From an uncultured Collinsella sp. (GTDB lineage Bacteria; Actinomycetota; Coriobacteriia; Coriobacteriales; Coriobacteriaceae), in the NCBI GenBank assembly GCA_900546115.1, contig URBQ01000006.1, forward strand, positions 1 through 64,000: DNA of 64,000 nucleotides. Reading direction: 5' to 3'. Below are positions 52,217-60,410 of this stretch, in pieces. Position 1 is the stretch's first letter; each line of letters begins with the position of its first letter. The position numbers were made by a program, and so were the translations under genes. The notes beneath the pieces are model-generated. The model saw only the letters and a program-made list of their open reading frames with translations, was not told the DNA's origin and did no database searches.

Positions 52217-53098
52217 ATGACGGTCTTTATCCAATACCTGGTCAACGGCCTGTCCATGGGCAGCGTCTACGCCATCATCGCGTTGGGCTACACCATGGTC
52301 TACGGTATCGCCAAGATGCTGAACTTCGCTCACGGCGACGTCATCATGGTCGGTGCCTATGTCTCGTTCTGCGCCACGTCGTATCTCGGCCTCCCGGGCT
52401 GGGCATCTGTAATTCTCTCTTGCGTGGCCTGCACGGTTCTCGGTGTTCTCATTGAGGGTCTGGCCTATAAGCCGCTGCGCCAAGCAGGCCCGCTGGCCGT
52501 TTTGATCACGGCCATCGGCGTGTCCTACTTCCTGCAGAATGCCGCGCAGCTTCTGTGGGGCGCCACGCCCAAGAACTTCACTTCGCTCGTCACCTTCCCG
52601 GTGCCGGAGTTCTTGGCCAAGTTCAACGTGAGCGCCGTATCGCTCGTCACCATCGTCGCCTGTCTGGTTATCATGGCCGGCCTGATGTTCTTTACAGGTA
52701 AGACCAAGATGGGCAAAGCCATGCGCGCCGTGTCCGAGGACAAGGCCGCCGCTCAGCTCATGGGCATCAACGTCAACCGCACCATCTCGATGACGTTTGC
52801 CATCGGCTCTGCCCTTGCCGCCATCGCCGGTGTGCTGCTGTGCTCCTACTCGCCGGTGCTGCAGCCCACGACGGGTGCCATGCCTGGCATCAAGGCCTTC
52901 GACGCCGCCGTCTTCGGCGGTATCGGCTCCATCCCCGGCGCCTTTGTCGGTGGCATTCTCATCGGCATCATCGAGGCGATGGCGCAGGCCTACATTTCCA
53001 CGAGCCTTGCCAACTCCATCGTCTTTGGTGTTCTGATCATCGTCCTGCTCGTCAAGCCTGCCGGCCTCTTGGGCAAGTACGTCCCCGAGAAGGTGTAG
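52217..53098 (+). CDS. livH: branched-chain amino-acid ABC permease LivH
   Basis: A 293-residue inner-membrane permease with about eight helices and the family motifs LNFAHGDVIMVGAYV, MRAVSEDKAAAQLMGINV and FGGIGSIPGAFVGG. It forms the channel with LivM. The ATG at 52217 is chosen because AAAGGGGG lies 9 bases upstream; ATG at 52208 abuts that site. Confidence 0.94.
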   Translation: MTVFIQYLVNGLSMGSVYAIIALGYTMVYGIAKMLNFAHGDVIMVGAYVSFCATSYLGLPGWASVILSCVACTVLGVLIEGLAYKPLRQAGPLAVLITAIGVSYFLQNAAQLLWGATPKNFTSLVTFPVPEFLAKFNVSAVSLVTIVACLVIMAGLMFFTGKTKMGKAMRAVSEDKAAAQLMGINVNRTISMTFAIGSALAAIAGVLLCSYSPVLQPTTGAMPGIKAFDAAVFGGIGSIPGAFVGGILIGIIEAMAQAYISTSLANSIVFGVLIIVLLVKPAGLLGKYVPEKV

Positions 53099-53107
53099 GT
53101 GAGCGTT

Positions 53108-54187
53108 ATGAAGTTTCTTAAAGACAAGCAGACGCGTCACGACTTTGTTACGTACGCCATGTGCCTTGTGGCGTTCGCCATCGTGTTCTTTATGCAGTCC
53201 AACCACATGATTCCGCGCATGATCGCCGGTCAGCTGGTTCCCATCACGGCCTATATCGTCATGGCCATCTCCCTTAACCTCGTCGTCGGCATCGCGGGCG
53301 ACTTGTCGCTGGGCCACGCGGGCTTTATGAGTGTCGGTGCCTATACGGGAATCGTTACCGCGGTCGCGCTGGAGAGCGCCGTTCCCTCCGATCCGGTGCG
53401 CCTTATCATCAGTATCGTGGTCGGCGCCATCGCTGCCGCCATCCTGGGCTTCTTGATCGGCATCCCGGTCCTGCGCCTGAGCGGCGACTATCTGGCCATC
53501 GTGACCCTGGCTTTTGGCGAGATCATCAAAGAGATCGTCACCTGCCTCATTGTGGGCGTCGACTCCCGCGGTCTGCATGTGATCTTTAACATCACGGGTA
53601 ACTCCACGATCGACGACCTGCACCTGCTCGAGGACGGCACCGCCATCATCAAGGGCGCGCAGGGCGCATCGGGCGTGTCGACCTATTCGACTTTCCTTGC
53701 CGGCGCCATCCTGGTCATGGTCGCGCTCGTGATTGTACTCAACCTGGTCCGCAGCCGTACCGGCCGTGCCATTATGGCCGTGCGCGACAACAAGATCGCT
53801 GCCGAGTCCGTGGGTATCTCCGTCACCCAGTACCGCATGATCGCCTTCGTGGTTTCCGCCGCTCTCGCCGGTGCTGCCGGAGCCCTCTTCGGCGGTAACT
53901 TCTCGCAGCTCTCCGCCACCAAGTTCGACTTCAACACGTCCATCCTCATCCTGGTATTCGTGGTCCTGGGCGGTCTGGGCAATATGCGCGGCTCCGTCAT
54001 CGCGGCGGCGTTGCTCACGGTGCTTCCCGAGCTGCTCCGTCAGTTCTCGGACTACCGCATGCTCATCTACGCCATCGTGCTGATCCTGGTCATGATCTTT
54101 ACCAACAACCCGCAGCTCAAGGCGTTCTTCGCACGCATTAAGGACCACTTTGCTTCCAAGAAGGAGGTGGCAGCCGATGCCCAGTAA
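53108..54187 (+). CDS. livM: branched-chain amino-acid ABC permease LivM
   Basis: A 359-residue permease with about ten helices. Motifs include AISLNLVVGIAGDLSLGHAGFM, AVRDNKIAAESVGI and the conserved VVLGGLGNMRGSVIAA. It begins 9 bases after livH (AGGTGA site; GTG at 53099 is an alternative) and overlaps livG by 11 bases. Confidence 0.94.
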   Translation: MKFLKDKQTRHDFVTYAMCLVAFAIVFFMQSNHMIPRMIAGQLVPITAYIVMAISLNLVVGIAGDLSLGHAGFMSVGAYTGIVTAVALESAVPSDPVRLIISIVVGAIAAAILGFLIGIPVLRLSGDYLAIVTLAFGEIIKEIVTCLIVGVDSRGLHVIFNITGNSTIDDLHLLEDGTAIIKGAQGASGVSTYSTFLAGAILVMVALVIVLNLVRSRTGRAIMAVRDNKIAAESVGISVTQYRMIAFVVSAALAGAAGALFGGNFSQLSATKFDFNTSILILVFVVLGGLGNMRGSVIAAALLTVLPELLRQFSDYRMLIYAIVLILVMIFTNNPQLKAFFARIKDHFASKKEVAADAQ

Positions 54188-55037
54188 ATTTGAGTTCAAC
54201 AAGGGCAAGATGGTCCCGTATCCTTCTGGCGCCATCGTTCCCGACCGCGACCTGGGCCAGCGCCCGGCGCTCGAGTGCATCCACTTGGGCATTGAATTTG
54301 GCGGCCTTAAGGCAGTCGACGACTTTAGCCTGACCATCGGTAAGACCGAGATCGCCGGTCTGATCGGTCCCAACGGTGCCGGTAAGACCACGGTCTTCAA
54401 CCTGCTCACCAAGGTGTACCAGCCCACGCACGGTACCATCCTGCTCGACGGTGAGGACACCTCGGGCAAGTCGGTCTATCAGGTCAACCGCATGGGTATT
54501 GCCCGTACCTTCCAGAACATTCGCCTGTTCAACACCATGACGGTGGAGGACAACGTCAAGGTCGGTCTGCACAACCAGGAGCGCTACTCCGGCTTTGAGG
54601 GCGTGCTGCGCCTGCCGACGTATTGGAAGCACGAGAAGGCCGCCCACGAGCGCGCCATGGAGCTGCTGTCCATTTTTGATATGGAGCACCTGGCAAACGA
54701 GCAGGCCGGCTCGCTGCCTTACGGCGCCCAGCGTCGTCTGGAGATCGTCCGCGCGCTTGCCACCAACCCCAAACTGCTGCTGCTCGACGAGCCTGCCGCC
54801 GGCATGAACCCGTCCGAGACCGCGGAGCTCATGGAGAACATCGTCAAGATCCGCGACACCTTTGGCATCGCCATTATGCTTATCGAGCATGATATGTCGC
54901 TCGTCATGAACATCTGCGAGGGCATCTGCGTGCTCAACTTTGGTAAGGTCATCGCCAAGGGCACGGCCGAGGAGATCCAGAACAACGATGCCGTAATTGA
55001 GGCATATCTGGGCAAGCAGGATAAGGGGGAGAACTAA
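54177..55037 (+). CDS. livG: branched-chain amino-acid ABC ATPase LivG
   Basis: A 286-residue ATPase with Walker A GPNGAGKTTVF (about residue 62), the signature SLPYGAQRR in place of LSGGQ, as usual in LivG, Walker B LLLLDEPAAGMNP and the switch His in LIEHD. The start at 54177 lies in the end of livM after GGAGG. It has an unusual 35-residue N-terminal extension before the ATPase core. Confidence 0.95.
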   Translation: MPSKFEFNKGKMVPYPSGAIVPDRDLGQRPALECIHLGIEFGGLKAVDDFSLTIGKTEIAGLIGPNGAGKTTVFNLLTKVYQPTHGTILLDGEDTSGKSVYQVNRMGIARTFQNIRLFNTMTVEDNVKVGLHNQERYSGFEGVLRLPTYWKHEKAAHERAMELLSIFDMEHLANEQAGSLPYGAQRRLEIVRALATNPKLLLLDEPAAGMNPSETAELMENIVKIRDTFGIAIMLIEHDMSLVMNICEGICVLNFGKVIAKGTAEEIQNNDAVIEAYLGKQDKGEN

Positions 55038-55751
55038 ATGGCAGAGCCGATGCTTTCCGTCTACAACATCAACGTCTGGTACGGCGCTATCCACGCCATC
55101 AAGGACATCTCCTTTAACGTCAACGAGGGCGAGATCGTGGCCCTGATCGGCGCGAACGGCGCCGGTAAGTCCACGACGCTTAAAACCGTCTCGGGCCTGC
55201 TGCGTTCCAAGACCGGCTCCATCAAGTTTATGGGCGAGGACATTACCCATACGCCTGCCGATAAACTGGTGGGCAAGGGCCTGGCCCAGGTTCCCGAGGG
55301 CCGTCGCGCCTTTTTGCAGATGACGGTCGAGGAGAACCTGGAGATGGGCGCCTACACGCAGCCCAAGTCCACGGTGGCTCCGGGCCTTGAGCGCGTCTAC
55401 GAGCAGTTCCCGCGCCTTAAGGAGCGCCGTCGCCAGGTCGCCGGCACCCTTTCGGGCGGCGAACAGCAGATGCTCGTTATGGGGCGCGCCCTTATGAGCA
55501 ACCCCAAGCTGCTCATGCTCGATGAGCCTTCCATGGGTCTGGCGCCGATTCTGATTGAGCAGATCTTCCAGATTGTCGAGGACCTGCACAAGGCCGGTAC
55601 CACGGTGCTTCTGGTCGAGCAGAACGCCCAGATGGCGCTTTCAATCGCCACGCGCGGCTACGTGCTCGAGACCGGCAAGATCACCATGACCGGCACCGGC
55701 CAAGAGCTCCTGCACGACGACAACGTCCGCAAGGCTTACCTGGGCGGCTAG
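55038..55751 (+). CDS. livF: branched-chain amino-acid ABC ATPase LivF
   Basis: A 237-residue ATPase with Walker A GANGAGKSTT, signature LSGGEQQML, Walker B LLMLDEPSMGL and VEQNAQMAL. It starts on the base after the livG stop, with GGGGGAG upstream. It is the last gene of the transporter operon and is followed by two hairpins. Confidence 0.96.
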   Translation: MAEPMLSVYNINVWYGAIHAIKDISFNVNEGEIVALIGANGAGKSTTLKTVSGLLRSKTGSIKFMGEDITHTPADKLVGKGLAQVPEGRRAFLQMTVEENLEMGAYTQPKSTVAPGLERVYEQFPRLKERRRQVAGTLSGGEQQMLVMGRALMSNPKLLMLDEPSMGLAPILIEQIFQIVEDLHKAGTTVLLVEQNAQMALSIATRGYVLETGKITMTGTGQELLHDDNVRKAYLGG

Positions 55752-55754
55752 GTT

Positions 55755-55865
55755 GTTACGCCGTTCTGCCGAACGGCGTAACGGCTCGACGCTGCGCGGG
55801 CCGCATTTGGACAATCTGACGTTCAACTTCAAGGGCGCGACCAGAAGGTCAGCGCCCTTTCGTTT
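55755..55865 (+). terminator. livF hairpin and intrinsic terminator
   Basis: A 12-base-pair hairpin (GTTACGCCGTTC, TGCC loop, GAACGGCGTAAC) lies 3 bases after livF. The terminator proper is at 55831-55865: AAGGGCGC and GCGCCCTT flank a GACCAGAAGGTC inner hairpin, then TCGTTT. An outer pair, GCGGGCCGCATTTG and CAAATGCGGCCCGC (about 55797 and 55881), encloses the terminator. Confidence 0.85.
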
Positions 55866-55975
55866 CACGTCACCTTGTCTCAAATGCGGCCCGCTCGCTA
55901 ACATTTCCAAAACATCGGCGTTTCCGTTGTCGCTGGCACATGGGGGTGACACTTGGGGACGTTCCTTTTCTGCCG

Positions 55976-56033
55976 GTAGTCATTGGGGGCGTTCTTGAAT
56001 GACTAGTCGTTTAAGAACGTCCCCAATGACTAG
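55976..56033. repeat. GTAGTC/CGTTCTT inverted repeat, copy 2
   Basis: Near-identical to 171-228, with arms GTAGTCATTGGGGGCGTTCT and AAGAACGTCCCCAATGACTA. It is preceded by ACTTGGGGACGTTCCTTTT (from 55951) and by the CATCGGCGTT tract at 55913-55922. The 55752-56110 gap holds only such elements; no gene was seen in it. Confidence 0.8.
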
Positions 56034-56110
56034 GTCAAAAGGCTCCGAGCGCGGCGTGCTCATGCCCGTCGTGGTGCGCCCGAAGGGGGGGACGGCTGCT
56101 ACGAGCTCGA

Positions 56111-56374
56111 TCATTTGCGAGGAGAAGACGAACCAGTCGTTGCAGATCCAATATGGATCTCGCCGACCTCGGCAAGCTGCTCGATGAGTGGAAGCCCTGT
56201 CGGGTCGTCTATTTCAACACCACCCAGAATGATGGTGTCATCGCGCAGGTCGATCTGCGTGTTGAGCACAGCGAGGTTAAAGCCGGAGGCCACAAATCCG
56301 ATAGCAGCCAGGACGAGCCCCGTGGCAACAAGCCCACCCGCTACGGCAAGGTAAGTCCTTTTTACGCTGGACAT
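56111..56374 (-). pseudogene. truncated DUF4097-type membrane protein remnant
   Basis: An 87-residue frame with a membrane anchor (LAVAGGLVATGLVLAAIGFVA) and a short polar domain ending in SATTGSSSPRK. In PadR-DUF1700 operons the third gene is normally a full DUF4097 protein of 250-300 residues with this kind of start. Here only the anchor region remains, and the downstream DNA is repeat-filled. It may be a broken gene or a functional miniature. It follows the DUF1700 gene by 14 bases. Confidence 0.55.
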
Positions 56375-56388
56375 GTTTGCACTCCTTC

Positions 56389-57021
56389 CTATGCCGTGAG
56401 CGGCGCCGCTTCGGCGCCCATGCGGCTCTTATTGCCTCGATCTTTCCAGAAGGGCGAAACGGCTTTCTTCGCCCAAAGGGCAGAGAGGCGCGCGATCTGC
56501 TTGGACGCCGTCCAGGCGCCGGCTCCCGTGAGGAGCGCCACACCGATGGAAGCGAATCCCATTCCCATCGAGGCCAAAACGTACGGAACATGCCCGATAA
56601 TGATGCCGTCCACGGCGAACAGGAGCCCTACCAGGCCCGCGCCCCCGAATGCCGCGGCCACGATCCACACGCAGAGCGCAAGAACCCAAATACAGATGTA
56701 GACTGCAGCGGCAACGGCGACGAACGCGAGCAGCAGCGGAATCCATACCGGAGAGCCCACGATGGCGAGCGCCCATAGAAGTGCCGTGCTCTTGCGCTTG
56801 GTCCTCGCGATCGCGCGCGGCACGGCGGGCAGTTCGTTGAGCGTTGCCTCGGCGACCTCACCGGGCGTGCCCATGGCGGCCACAGCCTCGGCCTCCGTCA
56901 TGCCGTCCTCCATACGGTCGGCGATGGCCTCCGCGTAGAACTCCTGCGTTTCCTTTACCTGATCTGCCGGCAGGCAGGCCAGAAGCTCGCCCAGCCGGTT
57001 CAAGAACTCATCGCGCGTCAT
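56389..57021 (-). CDS. DUF1700 membrane protein (HAAS domain)
   Basis: The 210-residue product has a cytoplasmic N-terminal helical domain (MTRDEFLNRLGELLACLPAD, then EFYAEAIADRMEDGM, residues 1-75) typical of DUF1700/HAAS proteins, followed by about four membrane helices. These proteins partner PadR regulators and membrane DUF4097 proteins in envelope-stress-like operons. It overlaps the padR gene by 14 bases. Confidence 0.88.
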   Translation of the reverse strand: MTRDEFLNRLGELLACLPADQVKETQEFYAEAIADRMEDGMTEAEAVAAMGTPGEVAEATLNELPAVPRAIARTKRKSTALLWALAIVGSPVWIPLLLAFVAVAAAVYICIWVLALCVWIVAAAFGGAGLVGLLFAVDGIIIGHVPYVLASMGMGFASIGVALLTGAGAWTASKQIARLSALWAKKAVSPFWKDRGNKSRMGAEAAPLTA

Positions 57022-57328
57022 GGTGCGCCCCCTCCACGTAACGGTAGATCTCCTGCACGGATGGCCATTCGGCGAGGAACTCGGCGATACGCTCGCGCCC
57101 GGCGTCCGTGATGCGGTAGTACCTCCGCAGCCGCCCGTTGTGCTCGGCGGAGCGCGCGGTGATGCAGCCCGCCTTCTCCAGGCGCTTGAGCAACGGATAG
57201 AGCGTGGATTCCGTGAGCCCCATACTCGCGGGCACGTCCTTCACGATCTGATAGCCGTAGGATTCCTCGCCCGAGACGGCCGCGAGCACGCAGGCCTCGA
57301 GGAAGCCGCGCTTCATCTGTGCCTCCAT
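57008..57328 (-). CDS. PadR-family transcriptional regulator
   Basis: The 106-residue product has the PadR winged helix: KRGFLEACVLAAVSGEESYGY, SESTLYPLL-type recognition helix (TESTLYPLLKRLEKAGCI) and RRYYRITDAGRE. The start at 57328 follows GAAAGGAGG. The palindromic sites directly upstream suggest it represses its own operon, which includes DUF1700 and the DUF4097 remnant. Confidence 0.92.
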   Translation of the reverse strand: MEAQMKRGFLEACVLAAVSGEESYGYQIVKDVPASMGLTESTLYPLLKRLEKAGCITARSAEHNGRLRRYYRITDAGRERIAEFLAEWPSVQEIYRYVEGAHHDAR

Positions 57329-57345
57329 CCGCACACCTCCTTTCG

Positions 57346-57408
57346 TAGTATACTGTGTAACACCTACTATACGACACATAGTATATGATGTCAACAGTTG
57401 TCGTATAG
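57346..57408. promoter_or_regulatory. candidate PadR operator/promoter
   Basis: Three TAGTATA-type sites (57346-57353; 57364-57373 inverted; 57377-57387) and a perfect 10-base inverted repeat, CTATACGACA (57367-57376) with TGTCGTATAG (57399-57408), lie just upstream of padR. The A+T richness fits a promoter. That PadR binds here is inference. Confidence 0.5.
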
Positions 57409-57434
57409 GGAGTCCGGTCTGTCTGTCCCCTGCG

Positions 57435-57533
57435 GGTACTCATTGGGGACGTACTTAAATGAGTACCCATCGCTCAAGGTGGCACCTGGGGACGTTCCTT
57501 ATGTGCCGGCACTTTGGGACACTCCTTGTCAAG
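57435..57533. repeat. GGGTACTCATT inverted repeat and GGGGACGTTCC remnants
   Basis: GGGTACTCATT (57435-57445) pairs with AATGAGTACCC (57459-57469), enclosing GGGGACGTACT. Downstream come ACCTGGGGACGTTCCTTATG and CACTTTGGGACACTCC, which are diverged pieces of the same family seen at 55951. Confidence 0.65.
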
Positions 57534-57612
57534 GTTTTGTTCCATCGTGCGGGTTGCTATTTAACGTGCGACAATGCCGTGTGGAAATCGAAATGTCTCC
57601 TGGGGGCTATCT

Positions 57613-58290
57613 ATGCTGTACGAGTTTTGTGCCGAGAACTTTGAGCGTGTGCCGGCGGCTATCGATGCCGGTGCTAAGCGCATCGAGTTGTGCGACAACC
57701 TTGCCGTCGGTGGTACCACGCCCTCGGCCGGCGTTATCAGCACTACGGTCAGCTATGCTCACGAGCATGACGCGCGAGTGATGTGCATGATTCGCCCGCG
57801 TGGCGGTGACTTTCACTACAACCAGGACGAGCTGCGCATGATGGAGATGGACTTGGGTCTTGCCGTGAGCGCCGGCGTTGACGGCCTGGTCTTTGGCTGC
57901 TGCAAGCCCTGTGCCGGCGGCTGGGCGCTCGACGAGCTCACCCTCGGCGCCCTCGTGATGGCTACGGGCTGCGCGACCGAGGAGTGCAAGCGCGGGGCCA
58001 TCGATATCACCTTCCACATGGCCTTTGACCAGCTCTCGCCCGAGGCTCAGCTGGACGCCATTGACACACTCGCCGACTGCGGCATCACGCGCATCCTGAC
58101 GCATGGTGGTGCTGCCGGAACGCCGATCGAGGACAACCTGGAGCACCTGTCGCGTCTTGTCGAGTATGCGGGCGACCGCCTGACCATCCTTCCCGGCGGC
58201 GGCATTTCTACGGCCAACCGCGATACCGTGGCGGCGGCATTGAGCGTCTCCGAGCTCCATGGCACCAAGATCGTGCCGCTGGAGGCGTAA
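57613..58290 (+). CDS. cutC: CutC family protein
   Basis: A 225-residue TIM-barrel protein with the CutC features YEFCAENFERVPAAIDAGAK, ELCDNLAVGGTTPSAGV, MIRPRGGDFHY, FHMAFDQ and ILTHGGAAG. CutC was first linked to copper tolerance, but its actual role is debated. The start at 57613 follows GGGGG. The next gene begins 3 bases after its stop. Confidence 0.93.
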   Translation: MLYEFCAENFERVPAAIDAGAKRIELCDNLAVGGTTPSAGVISTTVSYAHEHDARVMCMIRPRGGDFHYNQDELRMMEMDLGLAVSAGVDGLVFGCCKPCAGGWALDELTLGALVMATGCATEECKRGAIDITFHMAFDQLSPEAQLDAIDTLADCGITRILTHGGAAGTPIEDNLEHLSRLVEYAGDRLTILPGGGISTANRDTVAAALSVSELHGTKIVPLEA

Positions 58291-58293
58291 CCC

Positions 58294-59091
58294 GTGGCGC
58301 TGGTATTTGACGTTCAGCAGGCGAACGGTAAGCCCGACGACAACCGGCGCCCTGGCACCGCGTGTCCCTTTTGCGATACCGAGGAACTTGCCGATATCAT
58401 CCGGCGCGATGGTGACTGCATCTGGCTCGAGAATAAGTTCAAGACCCTGCGCGCCACCCGTCAAACCGTGCTGATCGAGTCGGCCGATCACGATGCCGAC
58501 CTGGTGATCTATGAGCCGGATGAACTCCACCATGTGATACGGTTTGCCCTGGGTTGCTGGCAGCAGATGATCGATTCACAGCAGTATCGCAGCGTTCTCA
58601 TGTACAAGAACAAGGGTCCGCTCTCGGGCGGTAGTCTCGTTCATCCGCACATGCAGATTGTGGGTTTGGAGCAGGAAGACGGCTACACTTCGCTGACTTC
58701 TGCCAATTTCGAAGGCATCAATGTCTGGCAACAGGGGAGAATCTCGGTCAATATCTCAACCGAACCGATCATGGGGTTCTTTGAGATCAACGTTTCAGCC
58801 CCGCAGGGAATCGCCGCCAGCGATGACGCACGAGACCAAGCCGAGGCGGATCTCTTTGCCGATGCGATCCAGGTAGCTCTGCGCTATATCCTAAACGAGC
58901 ACCACGGTGGTCGCGCAGAGTCGTACAACTTGTTCTTCTATCACCTGGGCGGTCGGACCATTGCCAAGGCGCTGCCGCGTTGGGTGGTTTCGCCCTACTT
59001 TGTCGGCTATCGTTTGGCCCAAGTCAATGCCGAGACGACGCTCGATATCGATGCTGAGCGTCTGCGTGCGCATCTGGAAACGCTCGTATAG
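58294..59091 (+). CDS. HIT/GalT-like nucleotidyltransferase-fold protein (DUF4931 type)
   Basis: A 265-residue protein with CPFCDTE near residue 25 and the HIT-type active-site segment HPHMQIVGL (about residue 117), as in galactose-1-phosphate uridylyltransferases. It is shorter than GalT and fits DUF4931-like members of unknown substrate. GTG is the start, with GGAGG 8 bases upstream inside the end of cutC, so the pair is an operon. Confidence 0.8.
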   Translation: MALVFDVQQANGKPDDNRRPGTACPFCDTEELADIIRRDGDCIWLENKFKTLRATRQTVLIESADHDADLVIYEPDELHHVIRFALGCWQQMIDSQQYRSVLMYKNKGPLSGGSLVHPHMQIVGLEQEDGYTSLTSANFEGINVWQQGRISVNISTEPIMGFFEINVSAPQGIAASDDARDQAEADLFADAIQVALRYILNEHHGGRAESYNLFFYHLGGRTIAKALPRWVVSPYFVGYRLAQVNAETTLDIDAERLRAHLETLV

Positions 59092-59121
59092 CAAGACTAA
59101 CACCCGCGTAATGCGGACAGC

Positions 59122-60120
59122 CTAGCGCGCCATGGCGTCGCGGCCGGCTTCGACCCGCTTGCGCTGTTTGGTGCGCTCCTCGCAGGTTAGGCACTCAAAG
59201 AGATGCCCGATAATCGAGGCCAGCACCTGCTGAAACAGCGTGCCGCACATGACGGGGAACACGACCTCGCCCGGAAAGTACTGCGTGGCGATGACGGCAC
59301 CCGAAGAGATGTTGCGCATGCCGCAGGTAAAGCACATGGTAGTCGTCTCGCTATATGGCAGATGCAGCGCACGTGCGACCAGAAAACCGACGACAAAGCC
59401 GCTGATGGCGAAGACCAAAATAAAGAGGGCGACTTCCAGGCGCACCGCGTTTATGTGCAGCACGTACTCGCTCATAGCGGTGGAGTTGGACGCGATGACG
59501 CCCATCATCATGAACTTGCAGGCGGGCGAGAGCACGGGAGAGAGTTTCTCGTGGCCCCAGCCGCGCGTGAGTTCATTGATGGCAATACCGAGCACAGCGG
59601 GGATGGCGATCATAAAGGCCATGTTCTGCATCATGCTCGGCACGTCGATCGAGACAGTGGCGCCCAGCAGGAGCTTGAGCGTAAGCGGAATCGTCACAGG
59701 TGAGATAACCGAGGACGTCAGGATGATGGTGAGCGCGAGCGGGCCGTTGCCGCCGAACATGCTGATCCACATAAAAGCGGTGACGGCCACGGGCACGCTG
59801 TATTCGAGCACAATGCCGCAGACAAGGTTGGGGTTGGAGCCAAAGAAGAGTGACCCCATGGCATACGCCGCGATGGGAATAAGCACCGCCGAGACGAGCA
59901 GCGCCAAGACTAGGTGCAACGGACGGCGGAACACCTCGGTTACCTGGTGAAAGGTGTTGCTGAGCGCACCCTGAAACGTCATAAAGGCAAACAAGGTGGG
60001 AACGATGGGCTTGAGTACGCCAATCTGTTGGGGAAAGAGCACGCCGAGTGCCACGCAAATCGGAACGATGACCTGCATGTGCCCCGCGAGAAACTTGCCC
60101 AGTCCAACCCATTGCTTCAT
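59122..60120 (-). CDS. bile acid:sodium symporter (BASS) family transporter
   Basis: A 332-residue membrane protein with about nine or ten helices. Segments include MTFQGALSNTF, CGIVLEYSVPVAVTAFMW, SSVISPVTIPLTL and CFTCGMRNISSGAVIA, the last typical of the BASS fold. Members carry bile acids, keto acids or other organic anions with sodium; the substrate here is unknown. It ends in a cysteine-containing basic tail. Confidence 0.85.
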   Translation of the reverse strand: MKQWVGLGKFLAGHMQVIVPICVALGVLFPQQIGVLKPIVPTLFAFMTFQGALSNTFHQVTEVFRRPLHLVLALLVSAVLIPIAAYAMGSLFFGSNPNLVCGIVLEYSVPVAVTAFMWISMFGGNGPLALTIILTSSVISPVTIPLTLKLLLGATVSIDVPSMMQNMAFMIAIPAVLGIAINELTRGWGHEKLSPVLSPACKFMMMGVIASNSTAMSEYVLHINAVRLEVALFILVFAISGFVVGFLVARALHLPYSETTTMCFTCGMRNISSGAVIATQYFPGEVVFPVMCGTLFQQVLASIIGHLFECLTCEERTKQRKRVEAGRDAMAR

Positions 60121-60344
60121 ATGCGCTTGTGACTCCCTTTGCCCGTGAACCCGTTTTGAATGGATATGCTAGACGCTCGCATGCGTCCGTGCGTCAGAAA
60201 CGCTCGAATATTTCGAGGCTATTACCGGCATCGTTTACCGAAACCGCGGCGTGCTGCGGCGATTTGCGTCTGCTCTGCACGGTATAATAAATCCGTTCAA
60301 CAGATCTGCCTGCCGAAGCGGGCATACACAGAGGACTCATCGCT

Positions 60345-60410
60345 ATGAACCGTGAGAGGTATCGCGGCGACCTGCCCCTATCGGGGGTGGGCGCCTATGT
60401 CATCGCTTAA
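60345..60410 (+). CDS. possible 21-residue leader peptide overlapping recJ start
   Basis: The ATG at 60345 has AGAGGA 9-10 bases upstream and reads MNRERYRGDLPLSGVGAYVI then Ala and stop (TAA, 60408-60410). The recJ-fusion ATG at 60397 lies inside its last codons, in another frame. This would couple fusion-gene translation to the leader. There is no family evidence. Confidence 0.35.
   Translation: MNRERYRGDLPLSGVGAYVIA

Noticed and set aside
52193..54469. A 758-codon minus-strand open frame opposite livH and livM
   Set aside because: Highly charged Asp/Gly/His/Arg composition with no domain, and fully antisense to two confident permeases.
55999..56187. A 62-codon plus-strand open frame in the repeat region
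   Set aside because: It runs through the GTAGTC repeat and antisense to the DUF4097 remnant, with no ribosome site or family.
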